DNA of 64,000 nt, taken from assembly GCF_002999335.1 (NCBI RefSeq), contig NW_020312514.1, positions 167,318 to 231,317 on the forward strand, written 5' to 3'. A program made the translations under genes and the position numbers. Below the pieces are notes generated by a model. It was not told the DNA's origin. It did no database searches and saw nothing but the letters and a program-made list of their open reading frames with translations. Positions 22,751 to 36,700 of the stretch are shown here, one piece after another (position 1 is the stretch's first letter; each line of letters starts with the position of its first letter). This DNA comes from Cyclospora cayetanensis. Lineage: Eukaryota > Apicomplexa > Conoidasida > Eucoccidiorida > Eimeriidae.

Positions 22751-25541
22751 TCATTGAGGTAGCTTTGAATTAGTGCTCGGTTGCCATCTATTCTATTCCT
22801 CAGACTAATCGAGCGCCGGCCGGTCGTCTGAAGCGCATCTGCCTACTCCAGTTTGGCTACTTCAAGGTCTACTGCGGCAGCAATCACCCGAGCAGCCCGT
22901 AGCGTCTGTCGCCTTGCGCGGTATTCGCCGTAGCAGGTAGCGACTGCTGGCAGATGTCCCTCCAAAAATCCCATCATACGGGTCCTCACGGTGCGCTTCT
23001 AGCTGGTATCAAGGACTTGCATTAGTCTACCGTCGATATTTGTGCCAAGAACAATCAAAGGAACGCCAGAATGCCCCTGTGCCATGGCGCTGGCAAGACA
23101 ACCAAAGAAGCCAATTGACAAGAGAGGGCCAGGCGTCAGGGCTTTAGGCATACAGAGGCAACGAAGTGATGGTGACGTTGCCCCCACGATATCAGGCATA
23201 GACTTACGGATGGGGGGCTTGATGATTGGTGCTCCTGGTTCATCGTTTCACCGGTAGCAGTACAGACAAGAAAAAGCAGTCGCAGCAGAGCACTTGCAGC
23301 TCAGGCAAAAAGACGAGTCGAGTAATAGAAGTAAGCCTGCTTAATAAAAAAGAATCAAAGGGAACCACCCTAGACCCTATAAGGCCGGCAGGCGCAAGCC
23401 TCTCAAGTTTTGTACGTTAGTGGTCCGCTCGGCCCCAGTATAGCCGAAACACAGGTGCCAAAACCCTGAAGCCTGAATTCTCTAGCCACGCAAACACAAT
23501 TCACTGCATGATTAAATCAATCGAGTAGATTTGGGGCCTAAGGAAGAGTAAAAAAACACCTTGTCTCCGGGGGGCAACACTTATCATTGAAGTGGCCACC
23601 GGGAGCAATGAAGTCACGAGCCAAGCCCTTAAAAATACTCTCACAGATCTAAATGTACAGGATTATACAGAATTTTTAATTTATTTATAAGTATCAACTT
23701 CTGGGATTGTGGGGATTCATGTTTAGGGTTTTGTGTTGCCTCGTAGTCTACGTGTTGCTGGGGTCACCGCTTTCAAATCAATTTTCCACGCCCCACACCC
23801 TAACCCTGAAAACCAAACCAAATACGCAAAATGCGACTGTCGATCACTGGTCTAAAAATAATAACTACAATCGAGTTTAAAGAGTGTTGATATACTGCAG
23901 TTGCGTCACTTGTTGCTGCGCCTGCTGCTTTTCTTAGTGAGTTATTGCCTAGTACCGCTGGTCAAAATGTCGTAGTAGCTGGTAATGCCCTGAGCTGTGC
24001 CCTGATTACTGCATTTCGTGGTAAATACTGGTTTCCCAGCTGCTCGTAAAGCCGCCTTCTACTGCTGCTGCTGTTGCTTGCTGTGCAGCTGCAGATTTCA
24101 GGATTGCTCGCTTCCTTGTACGATGTCGTGCGAAGAAGTTTCGCTGAAACTCTGCTTTTGACCCTGGATCATTGCCAAAAGTCGTAATTGGCTATTTTTC
24201 AGTGGGCAAAGTACCCCTGATTGGACAGACCAAATGACCTTGAAGGGAGACCTTTTCTGCCACACCATTTAATATCAAATTCCGCCTGCTAGAAATCTAG
24301 CCGGAATTAGCCTGATACAGCTACGTTTGAGGCGATAAAACGAATGCATTTATCTAGTTCATACGTCTTCTTTAGGTGAGAGCTTTTAAAACTCGTAGCT
24401 GGAGGAGTATTACACGCCCAGATAAGAGCACTTCAGGTTTGAGTACACCCTCCGCGGTATTCACTAAAGGACTGGAAAGCAGTCGAGGATACGGGAGATA
24501 GCAGGAATGAGCACGGGAGGCAAACTTTGCAGCGAGGAACCGGATAAAAAACGCGCTCTGTCTAGTCAAGCAACTGTGTTAGACAAAACTCTCTAGAACG
24601 CGTTGAATGATACATAGTGAAATTGGGGGGTAAAATGGGTCTGTACACTGATACATAGGCACATATAGGAGAAGCTATGTCTGCATATGTTCCGGTACGG
24701 TTCAGGTGTGAAAAGACTGAAGTAATGTCATGAATGCAAACATGATGCAGAATGACGCAGGGAATCCCGCTTGTGGTCACAGGTGCGTTTCTGCTTGCGT
24801 ACGCTGACAAAAAGGTACCTGCCTCTCTTGTGGTAGGGAATGACCGCTCTACACTATACATGTCTGTGCAGATAGAAATGCTTATAGTTCCTTGCATCTT
24901 TTTCTTTGCAAGATCATATTGCTATCTGTCCATGCGAAGAGGAAAGTCCTCTTTTCTCGATAAGCATATTGTATTCTATTTGTTCCACAATCGCTCATGG
25001 CTGCCTTTCCTGCCTCCCAATCCAGCGGCTTGACTTAATTTCGCTCTGCGGCCTGTATGTTCAGGGATTTGTAGCCGTCTTCCTCAGTCTTCGAGGCACA
25101 AGCTGTTTGCCCTTAGGAGCGGCCTTATCTCCAAAGAGAGCCTCGCCAGCAAGGGCCTCGGCTTCGTCTAGGAGGGCCCCTGAGCATAAAGTCCACTCAA
25201 GAGCAAGCAATTGAACAAGCGCTTAAACATCAAATCAAGCCAACATATCAACGTTCCCAATACCACTATTCCCATTCAATATTTCTGCCTTTCCTTTATA
25301 GCTTATCACCCCGTCATTTTGTCCTCGTTTTTTCTAGCATGGTTTTCGCCTGATTCTCTTACAGCAGTTACGTCAGGCACACTGAACTATACATGCTATT
25401 GACTGCTAAGCAAGCATGCACTTTGAGAGTGCCCAAGGCAAAGTTGCATGCATACCAATGCACACCAACAAACGGAATTCGGCTAGTTGCCGCTCCATCT
25501 AGAGACGCCTTACATTTCACTTAAGGTAGAAACGGACACAA
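22751..25541. other. Gene-free flank with telomere-like fragments
   Basis: No gene was recognised. Telomere-like pieces (AAACCCTGAA near 23460, CACCCTAACCCTGAAAACC near 23795) and AT-rich stretches occur. The 5' end of copy A should be in this region, but no LTR was delimited. Confidence 0.4.
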
Positions 25542-28500
25542 TCAGGAACGGGAGAACAAGGGAGACAATAGATTTAATAGAGAAAGAGTGTTCTTTGCCA
25601 GAAAGCTACAAGGGGCTTTTTGCTGCAACCCACCAAAGTGCGCCTTCAAGGCGCGTGTCCAAACTCCCACGTCTTGGGGGTTTATGCTCAGGGCCTCAAA
25701 GAGCTGCGAGAACAGCAACGGCTCCTCTTCAATAGCAAGGAGGTCTTCCGTGGGATCCTTTTCAGGCTCTTCTGCTTCGGAGTCGTCTTCCTCGGTGTAT
25801 AAATGCGCATCGTCGTCCTCCACTTTAGAAGCCCTTACCGTGTCAGAAGCCATGTGCTTAGAATGCTTGCCACCAAACTCCATGCCATCCCTGTTCCTTT
25901 CACTCTTCATATCTTCGTTTTTATGCTCACCATGACTCTGCGCGCTTTGTAACTCACTTAAGAGGTTCAAAGGGCTATCATCTTTGGTAGCAGCAAGCAC
26001 CGCGAACAGCTTCTGCTGCGCTTCTCTGGGATGCGTTTCTATCCCCTGTGCGATCAATTCCGCCATTAGAGGAGCCAATGCGTAAAGGTACACACTGAAC
26101 GGAAGCATGTGGAAATGCAGCACTGTAGCCCACGTTCTTCCTATGGGTCCAAAGGAGTCAAATACTGTCCCCTCACTTCCAAACATCTCCCTGACGCAAG
26201 AGCAACGCAAACAGTGCATTCCATGCAGCCCATGCTAGCATGTTCCCTCACTGACTCAAAATTTGGCACCTCTCTACATATTTGGATATCGGCGTAGCTT
26301 CTTTCACCTATTCTTGGCTAGCGTATTTGCGATGCATCTACCAATAAGTGTTTACAGAAGCTTTTGTCTACCTCAACGCTGGAGTCAAGCTGTCTTACAA
26401 ATGTAAGCCCCCGAGTAGCTTTGCATTTCCTCAGCTGTCAGGCTTTCAAAGCGCCCCTAATATTTAGTATATATGCCCCCAAGATAGTTACAAAATTTTT
26501 GAGGTGCGTCTTCTATCTCATCAGCCATCTGCCCTTCTTCTAAGTTATCTTGGTGCTCACAAATGCCCTCACTGCCTCGCAGTACATTGCGACTGCCCGC
26601 AGAGTGCCTTTTCTTCCGCAGCATCGTCTTATGGTAAGTAGGAAACCTAGCAAACTGGTAGTGCCTCGCTGCCTATCTCCCGCAATTTATCTGTGCCAAT
26701 CGTTTTTGCTGCTTATGCAGTAGTCTTGCACTTCTATTGTAGGGTGTCTCTAGTCTGGTCCTTGTCCTCCCGGTGGTCTTTTATGTCTAGTTGTGCGCCT
26801 GCCTCGCCCTCTGCTTGAACTTCAGCTCAGAATGACTCTCTTTCTCTCCCTCTGACAGTTATCTATTAGTCCATCATTTGTGCGTCTCTATCACTATGCT
26901 GTTGTGTGCCTAAAGATCTCTGTAGACTGCCACCGGTGCACTTCCTGCCTTCGGGCCCCTCTGCTCCCTCTCCCTTCGCTTTGCCTTTTGGAGGCAAAGA
27001 CACAGTCGCATGTGCTTACTGTACAGCAAGAAGAACACATCCTTCTAGCGTCAACAGCAGCAGCAAGTGATGATACGATCGCTTACTCTGTGGCTTGCAG
27101 CCAAAGCTTATCAAATTGTTCGGGGAACAGAATGCCTTCTTCCCTCGCCTCATGGACCAGTTCCTGTCACAGAAAACACCATCAAATAGTGCCTTGCGAG
27201 CTTTTAATAAGAGTTCAGTATACACTTTCATTTATATGACCGCCTGCCTACACTCTTGAGAAATGATACTGTGGGTCCCTGTAAATCAGTTAGTCTCTGA
27301 GCTACTCTCTACGGCACTGTCTTCTTGCTGATGGATGACTATGCGTTCTTCGACCCTGACCCTGTCACATCCTTCCCCAGCCTTTTGCCTTGTTTTCCCG
27401 CTTCCATTTATATCGGAGCTTGTATTTTCATATATATGTGTTACGGATGTGTCTGTTGATAGCCTGTGTGCTTAATTAGCCAATTTCCTGCCTGGTCGGG
27501 TAGTTTGTTTTGGTCTCCCTTTGCCGTTTTGCCTGGCTCGGTGACTTAGACTATGGCGTTCAAAAAGGGTTATAGCGTAGATTGATTACCTCGAATCTGT
27601 CGTATGAGATTTGCCGTAATATGGAGTTCGCAGCAACGTCCAGCTCATCCATGACCTGATCATCACCGCATCAGAGACAAGGAAGTAACAAACAGATAAG
27701 GAGAAACAGGCATCTGACAGACTGACACGTATGCCAAAGAGACAGAGAGAAACATACACTGTTGGAGGTCCACAGAGAGTAAGAAAATTTAGGCAGTAAC
27801 AAAATGCGGTGACAAGGTGACACATCTGCGCGTACGCAGCAGCGTCAGAAACAGACACTCCAAGCACGGTAGTAAAATCAAAAGGGATATATATATATGC
27901 ACCTAAAAGCTATCGGATAGAGGACCAAGAGAGCTAAGAGCTCGATCCAATGCAGCGTAAAGGCAAAGAGAAAATCGAGCTTATGATATTGAGTGCAAGC
28001 AGTGGGCAAGGCGCAAAGGGACACGCGAACTCAGAGGGCTACAATCGGTACACGGCCGTACAGGAATGGGAAAAGAGATAGAAATGTAAAACAGCCAACA
28101 GCAGGGACATAGCTCGTTCGGAAAGGCCAAGTGATGGGCAGCAGGCTGATGGAATGACATAAACCGAGAAGCACACAGTGGCAGCCAAGTTAACAAAGAC
28201 TAGGGCAACAGTCAGATTCACGAAGCGTCTGTGTCGCGAAGCACTGACGGAAAAAATGTTCGATATCGTACAAACCTGTGCCAATCTTTCCATTGAAGTA
28301 GTGGCATCTGCTCTAAGCTTTTCGTTTAAAATTCTCTCCCCCAGGCGGGCTGCTGTCTCCGCTAAAGCTGGAGGGGGAACCCATGCTAAGGCGCCTAGGG
28401 GGGACCTTAGAGAAAGGAGACAGGCGTGCGCTGTGCCACAAACACATAATCCACTAATGCAGACACTGATGCTTTGAAAGGCGTAGATTAAATACGAGAC

Positions 28501-31500
28501 CTAGGTAGGTGCAAACGAGGCGCAAAGGGAAAACAGAGAACATCTCAAAGTCGAAAAAATGCGAATGGGAATTGAGGGGGATTAGGGCTGTGACACAGAC
28601 TAGAACAGATGTTGGTGACGAGAAGGGGAAGAGGCAGGCACACGGAGAGACCGAGAGATGAAAAGGAGGGGAACAAGGACGCGGAAAAGCTAAAAGGGTA
28701 AGCAAAAAGCAACAGACAGCTAGGGGTGGAGGGAGAGCAAAGTGCAGAATGAACAAGAAAAGGGGCATGGAGGGAGGACCAAGTGAGGGTGGCTAAATAC
28801 GAAAGCAGCGAAACATGGAAAACAAGCCAAAAAACTGAAAGTGGACACAGTAGGATTAGAGAGAGGCTCTTACTCGCTTCCCTTGCTAGGGTTCTGACGT
28901 CCTTTATTGTCCCACCAAATGATACGACTACAAAGGGCCCGGTGTCTGGCGTTGCTGGTCGGGTGTAACTCCCCGGCCTCTTTGAGGGATCAGCAGCGGC
29001 GTCTATCCTTTTTTCTTCTATGAGTTTGGTGAGCTCTTTATCACAGAAGGGGAGGTAAGCGGCGAAACCAGCCCTTACCAACGAAACAGCCGAGCTCCAC
29101 GTGTATGTTCGGCGGGAGGAAGGCAGAGGGACAGGAGCCAGCCGGTCTGAGAAATTAAAGGCCTGATGTAGACGACAAGCAGGCGCATCAGTAGACATGC
29201 CAGCAGTTGTACAAAATGAGGCAAAAGAACGTGAGAAAGGAAGATCTGAGACAGCGGGAAGGGCAACTGCAAAAGCACGAGCACGAGGAGTACAAAGAGA
29301 CAGCAAATGTCAGAGGCAGGCATTATGTGTGCACACATTCCATTCGTCCATTTGTAGTTGTTTCGAGCCTGTCTTTAGACTCGGAGATTCACGCGTAGGC
29401 CAGTTTACATTCGTGGCTGCCTGTGGGCTTGTTTTGCCAGACACTGCCTCTCTGTGCATCCTAGAAAACGCTCACGGGTTCGTGGAAAGCCCGTATATCC
29501 AAGCAGGTTCTTACAGAAACGTAATACTAATACGCATGTGGTCAAGGGCAAATCTACAAGCACATTTTTCATGCAGAACACAGTACCCCGAAGGCCTCTA
29601 CAGTCACTCTATACAGTCCTATGCAAGACAAACCACAGTCTGCTCCTTCGCGAAAAGAATTTGCCTCTTCAACCGATAGAAGCGCCGCGCCAGAGATGGT
29701 CCTTCGAGGCGAACTGCGGCCACCATTGCTGCCACCGCGGCGTCACTGACACCAAATGATAAGTTTCTCTTTGACCGCACAAACTGAACAAGCAGGAAGG
29801 AGTCACCCAGAAACGAAGAAATGCTGAGGTAGCGAGAGAAACAGGCGGCCATTGGGGGAGCGTTGAAAATGCAACCGCCTTGCCAGACAGCCACAAAAAC
29901 AGATTCAGGAAAAAGCTAGGGATGTGGGGAGGCTAATAGTCTGAGCAAGAAACATAAACTGGCACAGAGGTAGAACGTAGGCCATATGGGCGTAGACACG
30001 GTGGCAAGCAGAGAAACGAGGACTGCGGGAAGCTGAGATGTTTGAGTGGGGAGACAGACAAGTATGAGGCGATGATGGCGGGGGCACCGAAGGGCAGCCC
30101 GATAGCTGCATTGAGAAAGCAAGATATAGTTTAGCGTAGATCCAGGCATAAAAAGAGGCAGAGTCATCAGAAGCGAAGCGTACAGAGCGACCGAGATATT
30201 GCCACAAAAAGGCTGCTTTGAAGCGCAGCGCAGGGGTGTTCTAGGCAGTATTGCAGCTAAGTTCCTACTACATAGGCGTATATCAGGTACTTGGGGTGAC
30301 GAATTAGAGCTTGGGGCTTACAGGGTAGTTGCGTTGCTTGCTGTCAATTCCCCAAATTCCAGACACTGCGTTTAAGGAGACAGCTGCGAGAACGTCCAGT
30401 CGCTGAGACCGAATGCCCCTTCAGCACACACCACAAATCCAACTCCTGAGCGTTTAACAAGATGCCTGGAATTCAGCCTCTTGAAGCAGCACCATCTGAA
30501 GGTGCTCGTTCAGTATCTTAGGGTCGATAAGATACGTTATCGGGTTGTGTCGCTCTGGGCTTGAGTGCGCCGTGTAGGGAGCGCCCCCAAAACAGCTCAG
30601 TCCTCTCTATTGAGAAAGGCCTTAGATTTAAAACGCGCGGCTTAGGGGGCTGGATTTACTGGTCGACGGCTTCTAGGGCCCTTTTTCTGATCGCTTGACT
30701 AGAATGCTGCGTTGCTTGTTGGGCTGTAGTTAGAGACACTGTTTCTGCGCGCGCTTCCTTGCTGTGCCTCTTCTTTTCCTTCAGTGGTCTCTGTTTTCCC
30801 GTCATTGAGTCTTTCTCCGTGACCCCCTCTTGTTGTGCCTGGATCGGCCTTTCTGCGTCAAGGTGTGTGCGAGCTTGTATCCCAACCTCGGTTCCTTTTT
30901 CTTCCTCTACCTTCTTTTGGCCGTGCGTCCGTGTGTCCGCCTCTACTTCGCCCTCTTCGGTGCCCTTTCGGGTGAGGGTGGTGGTTACAGTAGTGGCATC
31001 TGCGTCGTCTCCCGTTTGTGGCTCCTCTGAGAATGGTGAGGGTACATGCGAGAGCGCGAGCTGCTGTTTGAGCGCTGTCGTTGCGACCAAAGGGGCATCG
31101 TAGGGCTTCCTGGCTTCCAGCACTGTTTCCGTATCCCAAGGCAGCATATGCTTCCTCTGCTTTAGCAGAAGGGACAGGTAGGCCTTGCGGCTGCGCACGA
31201 AAGCGGAACTCCTCAAGTGTACAGACAGCAGCTCCGGAGGCGTTCCGCTCGCCTCCAACTCGAAAAACAACAAATGAGGAGTCACTCTGTCCAGCCACGC
31301 ATGCAGCACACACAGGTATCTGCGCAGTGAAGAGTGTGGCTCAGCGTTCAAAGGGTCAGAAAAGTAGGGTGCAGGGTCGCTTGCAGGCCTCAGGGGTTGA
31401 AGCATCTGCCCAGAAAGGCTTGAAGCAAGGCAAGCAAGCATATGCGGTCGACTCCTGCTTTGTTGGAGCTTGGGATTATTATTAGCATGCGTTTCGTGGA

Positions 31501-32024
31501 GGGACACGCAGTGTTTGGCATGGCATTTATGCTAAGTGCTCAGGATTCAGTGTTATAGGGGGCGAAGTTGGGGTGTCGGACTGCGTGAGAATAAAGTGCT
31601 CGACTTTTGCTCTGGCTCTCTGTGTGCTGTCGTTGTTCAGATCTTTGTCTGCTGTGAGTGCCGCAAAGGACACAGCGGCAGTTGCTGCGTTTTGAAGGTT
31701 TTCAAGGCCTTTTAAAGCCTCGGCAAACCGTAGAGATACACGCCCCTGAAAGCCTCGCTCAAAGGCCTGTGCCCTTCGACGCAGCCGTCTCAGTGATGCC
31801 CAAAATGGCTCTGCCGAAAGACTGGCATATCCGAATCGCCCGAACAAAGAGGAGCGAGGAGGAGTGTCCTCTAAAGATTCTGCGAAATACCGCCAGCTTG
31901 TATAAGGAAGGATTAAGGTAGTGGCTCGCGCATGGCGTGGCATTGCAGGGGTTTCACATGCACATGTTGCACCCTCGCTGGGGTGTAAGGACATGGCTCT
32001 GGAGGGGACGGCGGGCAGGAACAT
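25542..32024 (-). CDS. Oligoendopeptidase F-like M3B metallopeptidase homologue, zinc motif altered
   Basis: The candidate start is ATG 32024 (or ATG 31994). Firm, phase-consistent exons are 29637-29783, 28874-29162, 28276-28430, 27590-27655, 27087-27163 and 25542-26190 (stop). N-terminal pieces lie at about 31570-32024 and from 31319 to about 31050; the exons between 31.0 and 29.8 kb are unresolved. Family landmarks occur in order: the N-terminal helical region with KQRKHMLPWDTETVL (usual R.H.L...E..L), IDAAADPSKRPGSYTRP, PFVVVSFGGTIKDVRTLA, NSILRQISYDRFE, ELVHEAREEG, HFHMLPFSVYLYA and finally SINPQDVGVWTRAL. Where the family has H-E-x-G-H, the spliced exons read R-E-A-T-H. The catalytic Glu, the second His and the third-ligand Glu (ALAET, 23 residues later) remain. 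An acidic insertion (about residues 85-150 of the last exon) is also unusual. The protein may be a catalytically dead peptidase or bind metal differently. Confidence 0.82.
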
Positions 32025-33758
32025 GTGTTCAATAGGTTACCAAGGAAGCGCCAAGGGCTGATGAAGCAGATACGTACAAGGCTTAGGGTCTACAAGGGAG
32101 GGGAGAGACTACTGGCTAGGTGCGCTTGAGGGGTCTGGGGTGTAAGCCCACCTTGGCATGCTCCGCACTGCAGCGCTAGCTGCGAACCAACCAGACATCC
32201 ACAACCTCCAGCTTAAAACTGTGGATCACACACTCTATGCTCGGAAGGCGGTAGGCCTCGTCGGTTCGGAAAGTTAATTTCGACCTAACTCGCTACAGCT
32301 TCCCCCCGCGGCTCCGGAGCAACAGCCAGAGCAAACGCAGCAGTGGCAAGGTCAGCAACCCACCTCGAAGGATACAGCGGCAAGAAGCAGCGACAGCAGC
32401 AGCCCACTGCCTCGGAGTCGTAAGCCTGGAACCATGAGGGTTTAGAGTCCGCAGCGTTGGTGTCTCGCTTGCAGAGGTCGCATCTACTGAAACCTGCACC
32501 GAATTTCTCCAATGCACACAGTTTTCACGTTGCGTTAGCTGTACAATTTAATGTAAGGAAGACTGAGGCCTGTGGCACAGAGTGTGTAAGCATAGGGGGG
32601 CTGCAGGATCTACTGTCTAGAGGGAGTCGTACACCAGCAGGGAGAAGCCGTAGGATTCTGCCGGGATGCTTGTAGCAATTATCCTCAAAACCCAGAAAAG
32701 AAGCCCTTAGAGTTGAAACCAAAGATCACAAACGCAAAAATTATTCTAATTCCGGTCGAACCGCTTTGATCTGAAGCCCCCAAGACGACGACGGCTTTAG
32801 CCACATAGATCGCATTGCCAGGTCTGCGATTTCGATTTTTTCGCGGTTTTAGGACTCACAACTGCGCCATTGACCACTAATAGCAACTAGACAAGCTTTA
32901 GAAAGGCTGATTTCCTTTCACAAAAGGGCCTAGGCTAAAAAGGTTGCTACTTGCCATGCCCACCACGCACTGAGTGCTCGAGCTACCCGTGCGCTGCACA
33001 GCTCTCCGCGCGAGGCAGGGTGTCTTGGGTGCGCTAGCGATATGTGGGCGTGCAACTTCCATCATTTGCAGCCTGATGCCACGTGCTACTTCTTGACAAG
33101 TGTTTGCCTAGAGGTATCTAAGGGCCTATGGGGCAAGGATTCCCAACAGATGGCTGGAGGTCCTACGTGGCGGAGGACTGAGAGTGACGGTTTCCCCTTA
33201 AGCATCTAGCGAAGCTTGATAAAGGGGCCCCTTTTAAGCCTTTTTTCTAGTGGAAAATCCGATTTCGCTCATTAGTTCCTTTGAGTTTCGGCCTCTTGGG
33301 CGCAGCGCTTACAATGGAGGCAGCGCCTCTTCCGCCGTAGGCCTGGCGTGTACTAACTGCTAGTTGTCAACAGAAGTATACCTTAATACACCTAAGTGGG
33401 GGATTCCGTTGCGTTCACATCACGCATGGCTTTCCAAGGTGACACACTTTTACCCACATACATTTATACAAGCCCCTAACCTCAAATAAGGACTTAGTCA
33501 GCCGTTAAATATCTCCCTGCTGTAGAGGTCATAGGGAAGCCCAGCGTGACCTTTACACCCGGAACCCCTAGCTGTCGGGTGAATCGCCAGGGAGGCACTC
33601 GACAAAGCTTAAACCCTTTCGCACCAAGCAGCTGCGGATTGAGGGAGAGATTGCTGGAGGGCTAGACTAAACTCTGCCCCTAGAGGCTGAGGGTTCCTAA
33701 GCCTTGAAATTAGGATCGCAGCCTGCAAACCCTAAGCCCTAGGACTCGAACTCAGCTC
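32025..33758. other. Intergenic, telomere-like fragments
   Basis: About 1.7 kb between the M3B-like start codon and the eIF3b stop codon. No coding frame was supported. Telomere-like pieces sit near 33600 and 33725-33742 (AAACCCTAAGCCCTAGG). Confidence 0.5.
33725..33742. repeat. Telomere-like heptamer fragment (one of several)
   Basis: Two imperfect AAACCCT-type units. Similar fragments occur near 10013, 14925, 23455, 23795, 33600, 34028, 39468, 59707 and 61515. Interspersed AAACCCT repeats are known from the repeat-rich segments of Eimeria chromosomes; these copies are internal, not a chromosome end. Confidence 0.6.
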
Positions 33759-36700
33759 TCAGCAAATAACTTCCTGCTTGACCTCCAACTCCTCCTCGAT
33801 CACCTCTTCCTTAAGCTCCCAGTCAAACCATGTGTCGAATTCTTCTTGAGCTCTACACCACTCCTCGTACTTAGGCTGTGAAGAGCCACAAACCACAACC
33901 ACACACGGCCTCAACACGCTTAGTACTCTTCGAACGCTCGCTCTTTGCACCCCAGCCTCTACGCGCCCCCATGCAAGCGCTAACTCCTCAACCGCACGCC
34001 AAAAAAACGTCCCAGCTTCACTACCCCAAACCCTGAAGCCTCACATGTTTAGACTTCCAGGCATCTAGCTCGTCAAGTATTTGCTGGAACTTCTGGCATT
34101 CCTCTTCACGCTGCTTCAGGAACGCCCTGCGCTTCTCGCTGCGCAGTCTCTCATCCTCGGCCTCATACCGCTTGCTGCAGCAACCTCAACATACCACCGT
34201 CTCTTGGTAAAGGCCTCCGGAATACAACCAACATGGTGAGCAGAAGCCGCCAGCAACGCGCCAGCAAGCCCTACAAAAATGCCATGAACGCTGACCTGTA
34301 CTCTTTCATCCGCTTTTTGATATCGTCCAGTTGTTTCTCAGACAGCAAAGTCGGTGGATGAGGCCTCCACAAGAATTGGTAGAACTGCTTTTTCTTGTTC
34401 TTTTCCAAGAGCTTTCCCTGCATCAAGAACCCGCAACGCCAAATAGCACCGCTCACCTCCGCCTTTCCGCGGGCTCGCACCACACAGGGTGCATCGGAGA
34501 GCAGCCACTGCAGCTCTCTCAAAAGCTGCCCACGTTGCCACGCTTGCAGGCAGGCCCCCTCCAGCCCGTCAGAACGCCAGCAGGCTTCTAACCTGGAATG
34601 TCCAAATATTGAAGCCCGCACTTTCTTCGAGTCTGTACGCTTGAGCGCTTGCGACGAGAGGCACCACAACACACGTGGCCAAATAACGTCCACAGTCGGA
34701 CCAACGAACCTCATTGCACATGTAGTGCTCGTCTTGGTGCAGAACCTGTGGGGAAAAGGCAGCAACGGCGGGGGCAAACCGCAGCCGATTCAGCTGGCAG
34801 AAAAAGCCTTTTGCGCTTCTGGGAAGGCCGCCTCGCCTCGCTGCGAAGCTGTGTGCAGCCGCGCTGCTACGCATGCATGCTCATCCGAGTGCCTAGGGCC
34901 TTAAAATTCGCGACCAAGATTCACACGTCTGCGACGCAGTACCTCGACTTTATCCTGGTCATTCAGCTGGCAAAACATGACAGTTCCGTAGGACCAGAGG
35001 GAGGCGAGCACAAAGTAGGAGCCGAAGGGAGACCACTTCAAGAAGTTCATGTAATTGGGAATTTCAAAGGAGTGCGTCAGAATGGTATCTCTTTTGTTTG
35101 TTTCTACATCTGCAAGCCACACAACAAAACGCCCAAACTACCGGTGCAGTACTGCTGCTGCTGCAATGGATATATATACATATATATACATATACATGTA
35201 CATATTTATACTATGTACATATGTATGCCGGCCGGCGGGTACTAGCCCACAGCACACAGATCAGGGAGAACCCTCATGGGAAGTTGCTGGAAAATGCAGT
35301 TCGCGCCTTGTTTGTGCAAATTCAAGTATATAAAAAATATACAACTCTAAGCCCCAAGTGCTCACTGCCTTCAGCGGCGTCAGCAACGCGGAAGAAGCGG
35401 AGGCTCTGGTTGCTCGTGCCTTCCTCCTGCACTACCAGCACGAAGCGCTTGCCTGAATTCCAAACCCCAGTTCACACTCGTATACACCTTAGCCCCCAAA
35501 CAAGTTTCCGCAAGAAACAAGGCCATGAGACGCCTCTCTGCCCCCCCCCCCCTTTCCCCACCCACCCACACAAAACCCCCTGCTGTCAGCTGATTCCCCA
35601 CTTTGCATGTGTGGCTTGTGCGTGCACGGCTATCCACATGCGCGCATGTGTCCTCTGTCAAGGCTGCTGGAAAACATCACCCCAGCGTTTGCAGTCTCTG
35701 GCTAGAATTCTGGCCTCAGCTGGAAACGAAACTTAGGGAATGGGGTTCGCAGCGTACTAGGGCCTTCTTCCCAGTGGAGCTGAACGGCAATGTCGTTGAG
35801 CTGGAGGTTATCTACGGGGATATCCTTCTCTCGCATTCTGAAAATCTCGATTTGGCTGAATTCCTTGCGACCCTTTTTCCCCGTCTTCTTATAAACCATC
35901 GTGCGGAGGCATAAAAAGTCGCCGTGGCTCTGCCAGTGCATTGCAGCACCGCGGACGTTGTAAACATTCTTGCTTGCCAGCTCTCGGCGGCTCGGTATAT
36001 CCACGAGGATTAGGCGTCCTGCGCATCAATAGCACGCCGCTGGAAGCAGTGCGACATGAACCGTTGCCGCAGGAACAGATATTCAAGCGCGGCGTCATAA
36101 AAAAACCAACACATACGACGCCGAGATCCTTTCCATTCCCCCCAGCAACCACCCTACAACCCCCCCTTCCACCACCAACCCCACCTCATCAACACACGCA
36201 TGTTGCGGCAGTTCATCGGGAAAGGCGTTCGAAAATTGCGCCGTGCCCGACACATCTACCACATCATTTTGCCTCAACCCCGCAGTCTCTCCGGTTCCCA
36301 ACCCTAGGCCCCACCTCTTACAGAAAAACCTGTAAGACCTTTGGACCTAAAAGGTATCATCTCGGAGCGATGGCTAGAAAGCCAATGGAGGAGGCACAGG
36401 CGCAGCAGCAGGGCGGCAGTCGCCGTAAGCCTAAAGGTTCTTAGGTGCTCCATTGCCCCAAAATTCCTAGTGATCATGAAAAATGTCCACCCTACCAGGT
36501 GTATCGTCAGATCCCCGAATCCACAAGGAAACGATGTTATCTCCGGGGGACCATTCAAACTTCTCTACCGGATATTTTAGAGCCGAAAAATGACCCTTTT
36601 CGTCCCGCAGCAGCTTCACCGGCGTGAGATCCTGCATGAGAAAAAAAATTCATCCCAAAGGCGTAAGTGTCAAAATATGACTCTGGCAGGCGGTCGTACA

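Noticed and set aside
28431..28873. A hidden micro-exon or alternative donor restoring His in the M3B zinc motif
   Set aside because: The codon before the conserved Glu is AGG in the exon itself, several bases before the donor. No other in-phase donor removes it, and the chosen join already gives the correct motif spacing.
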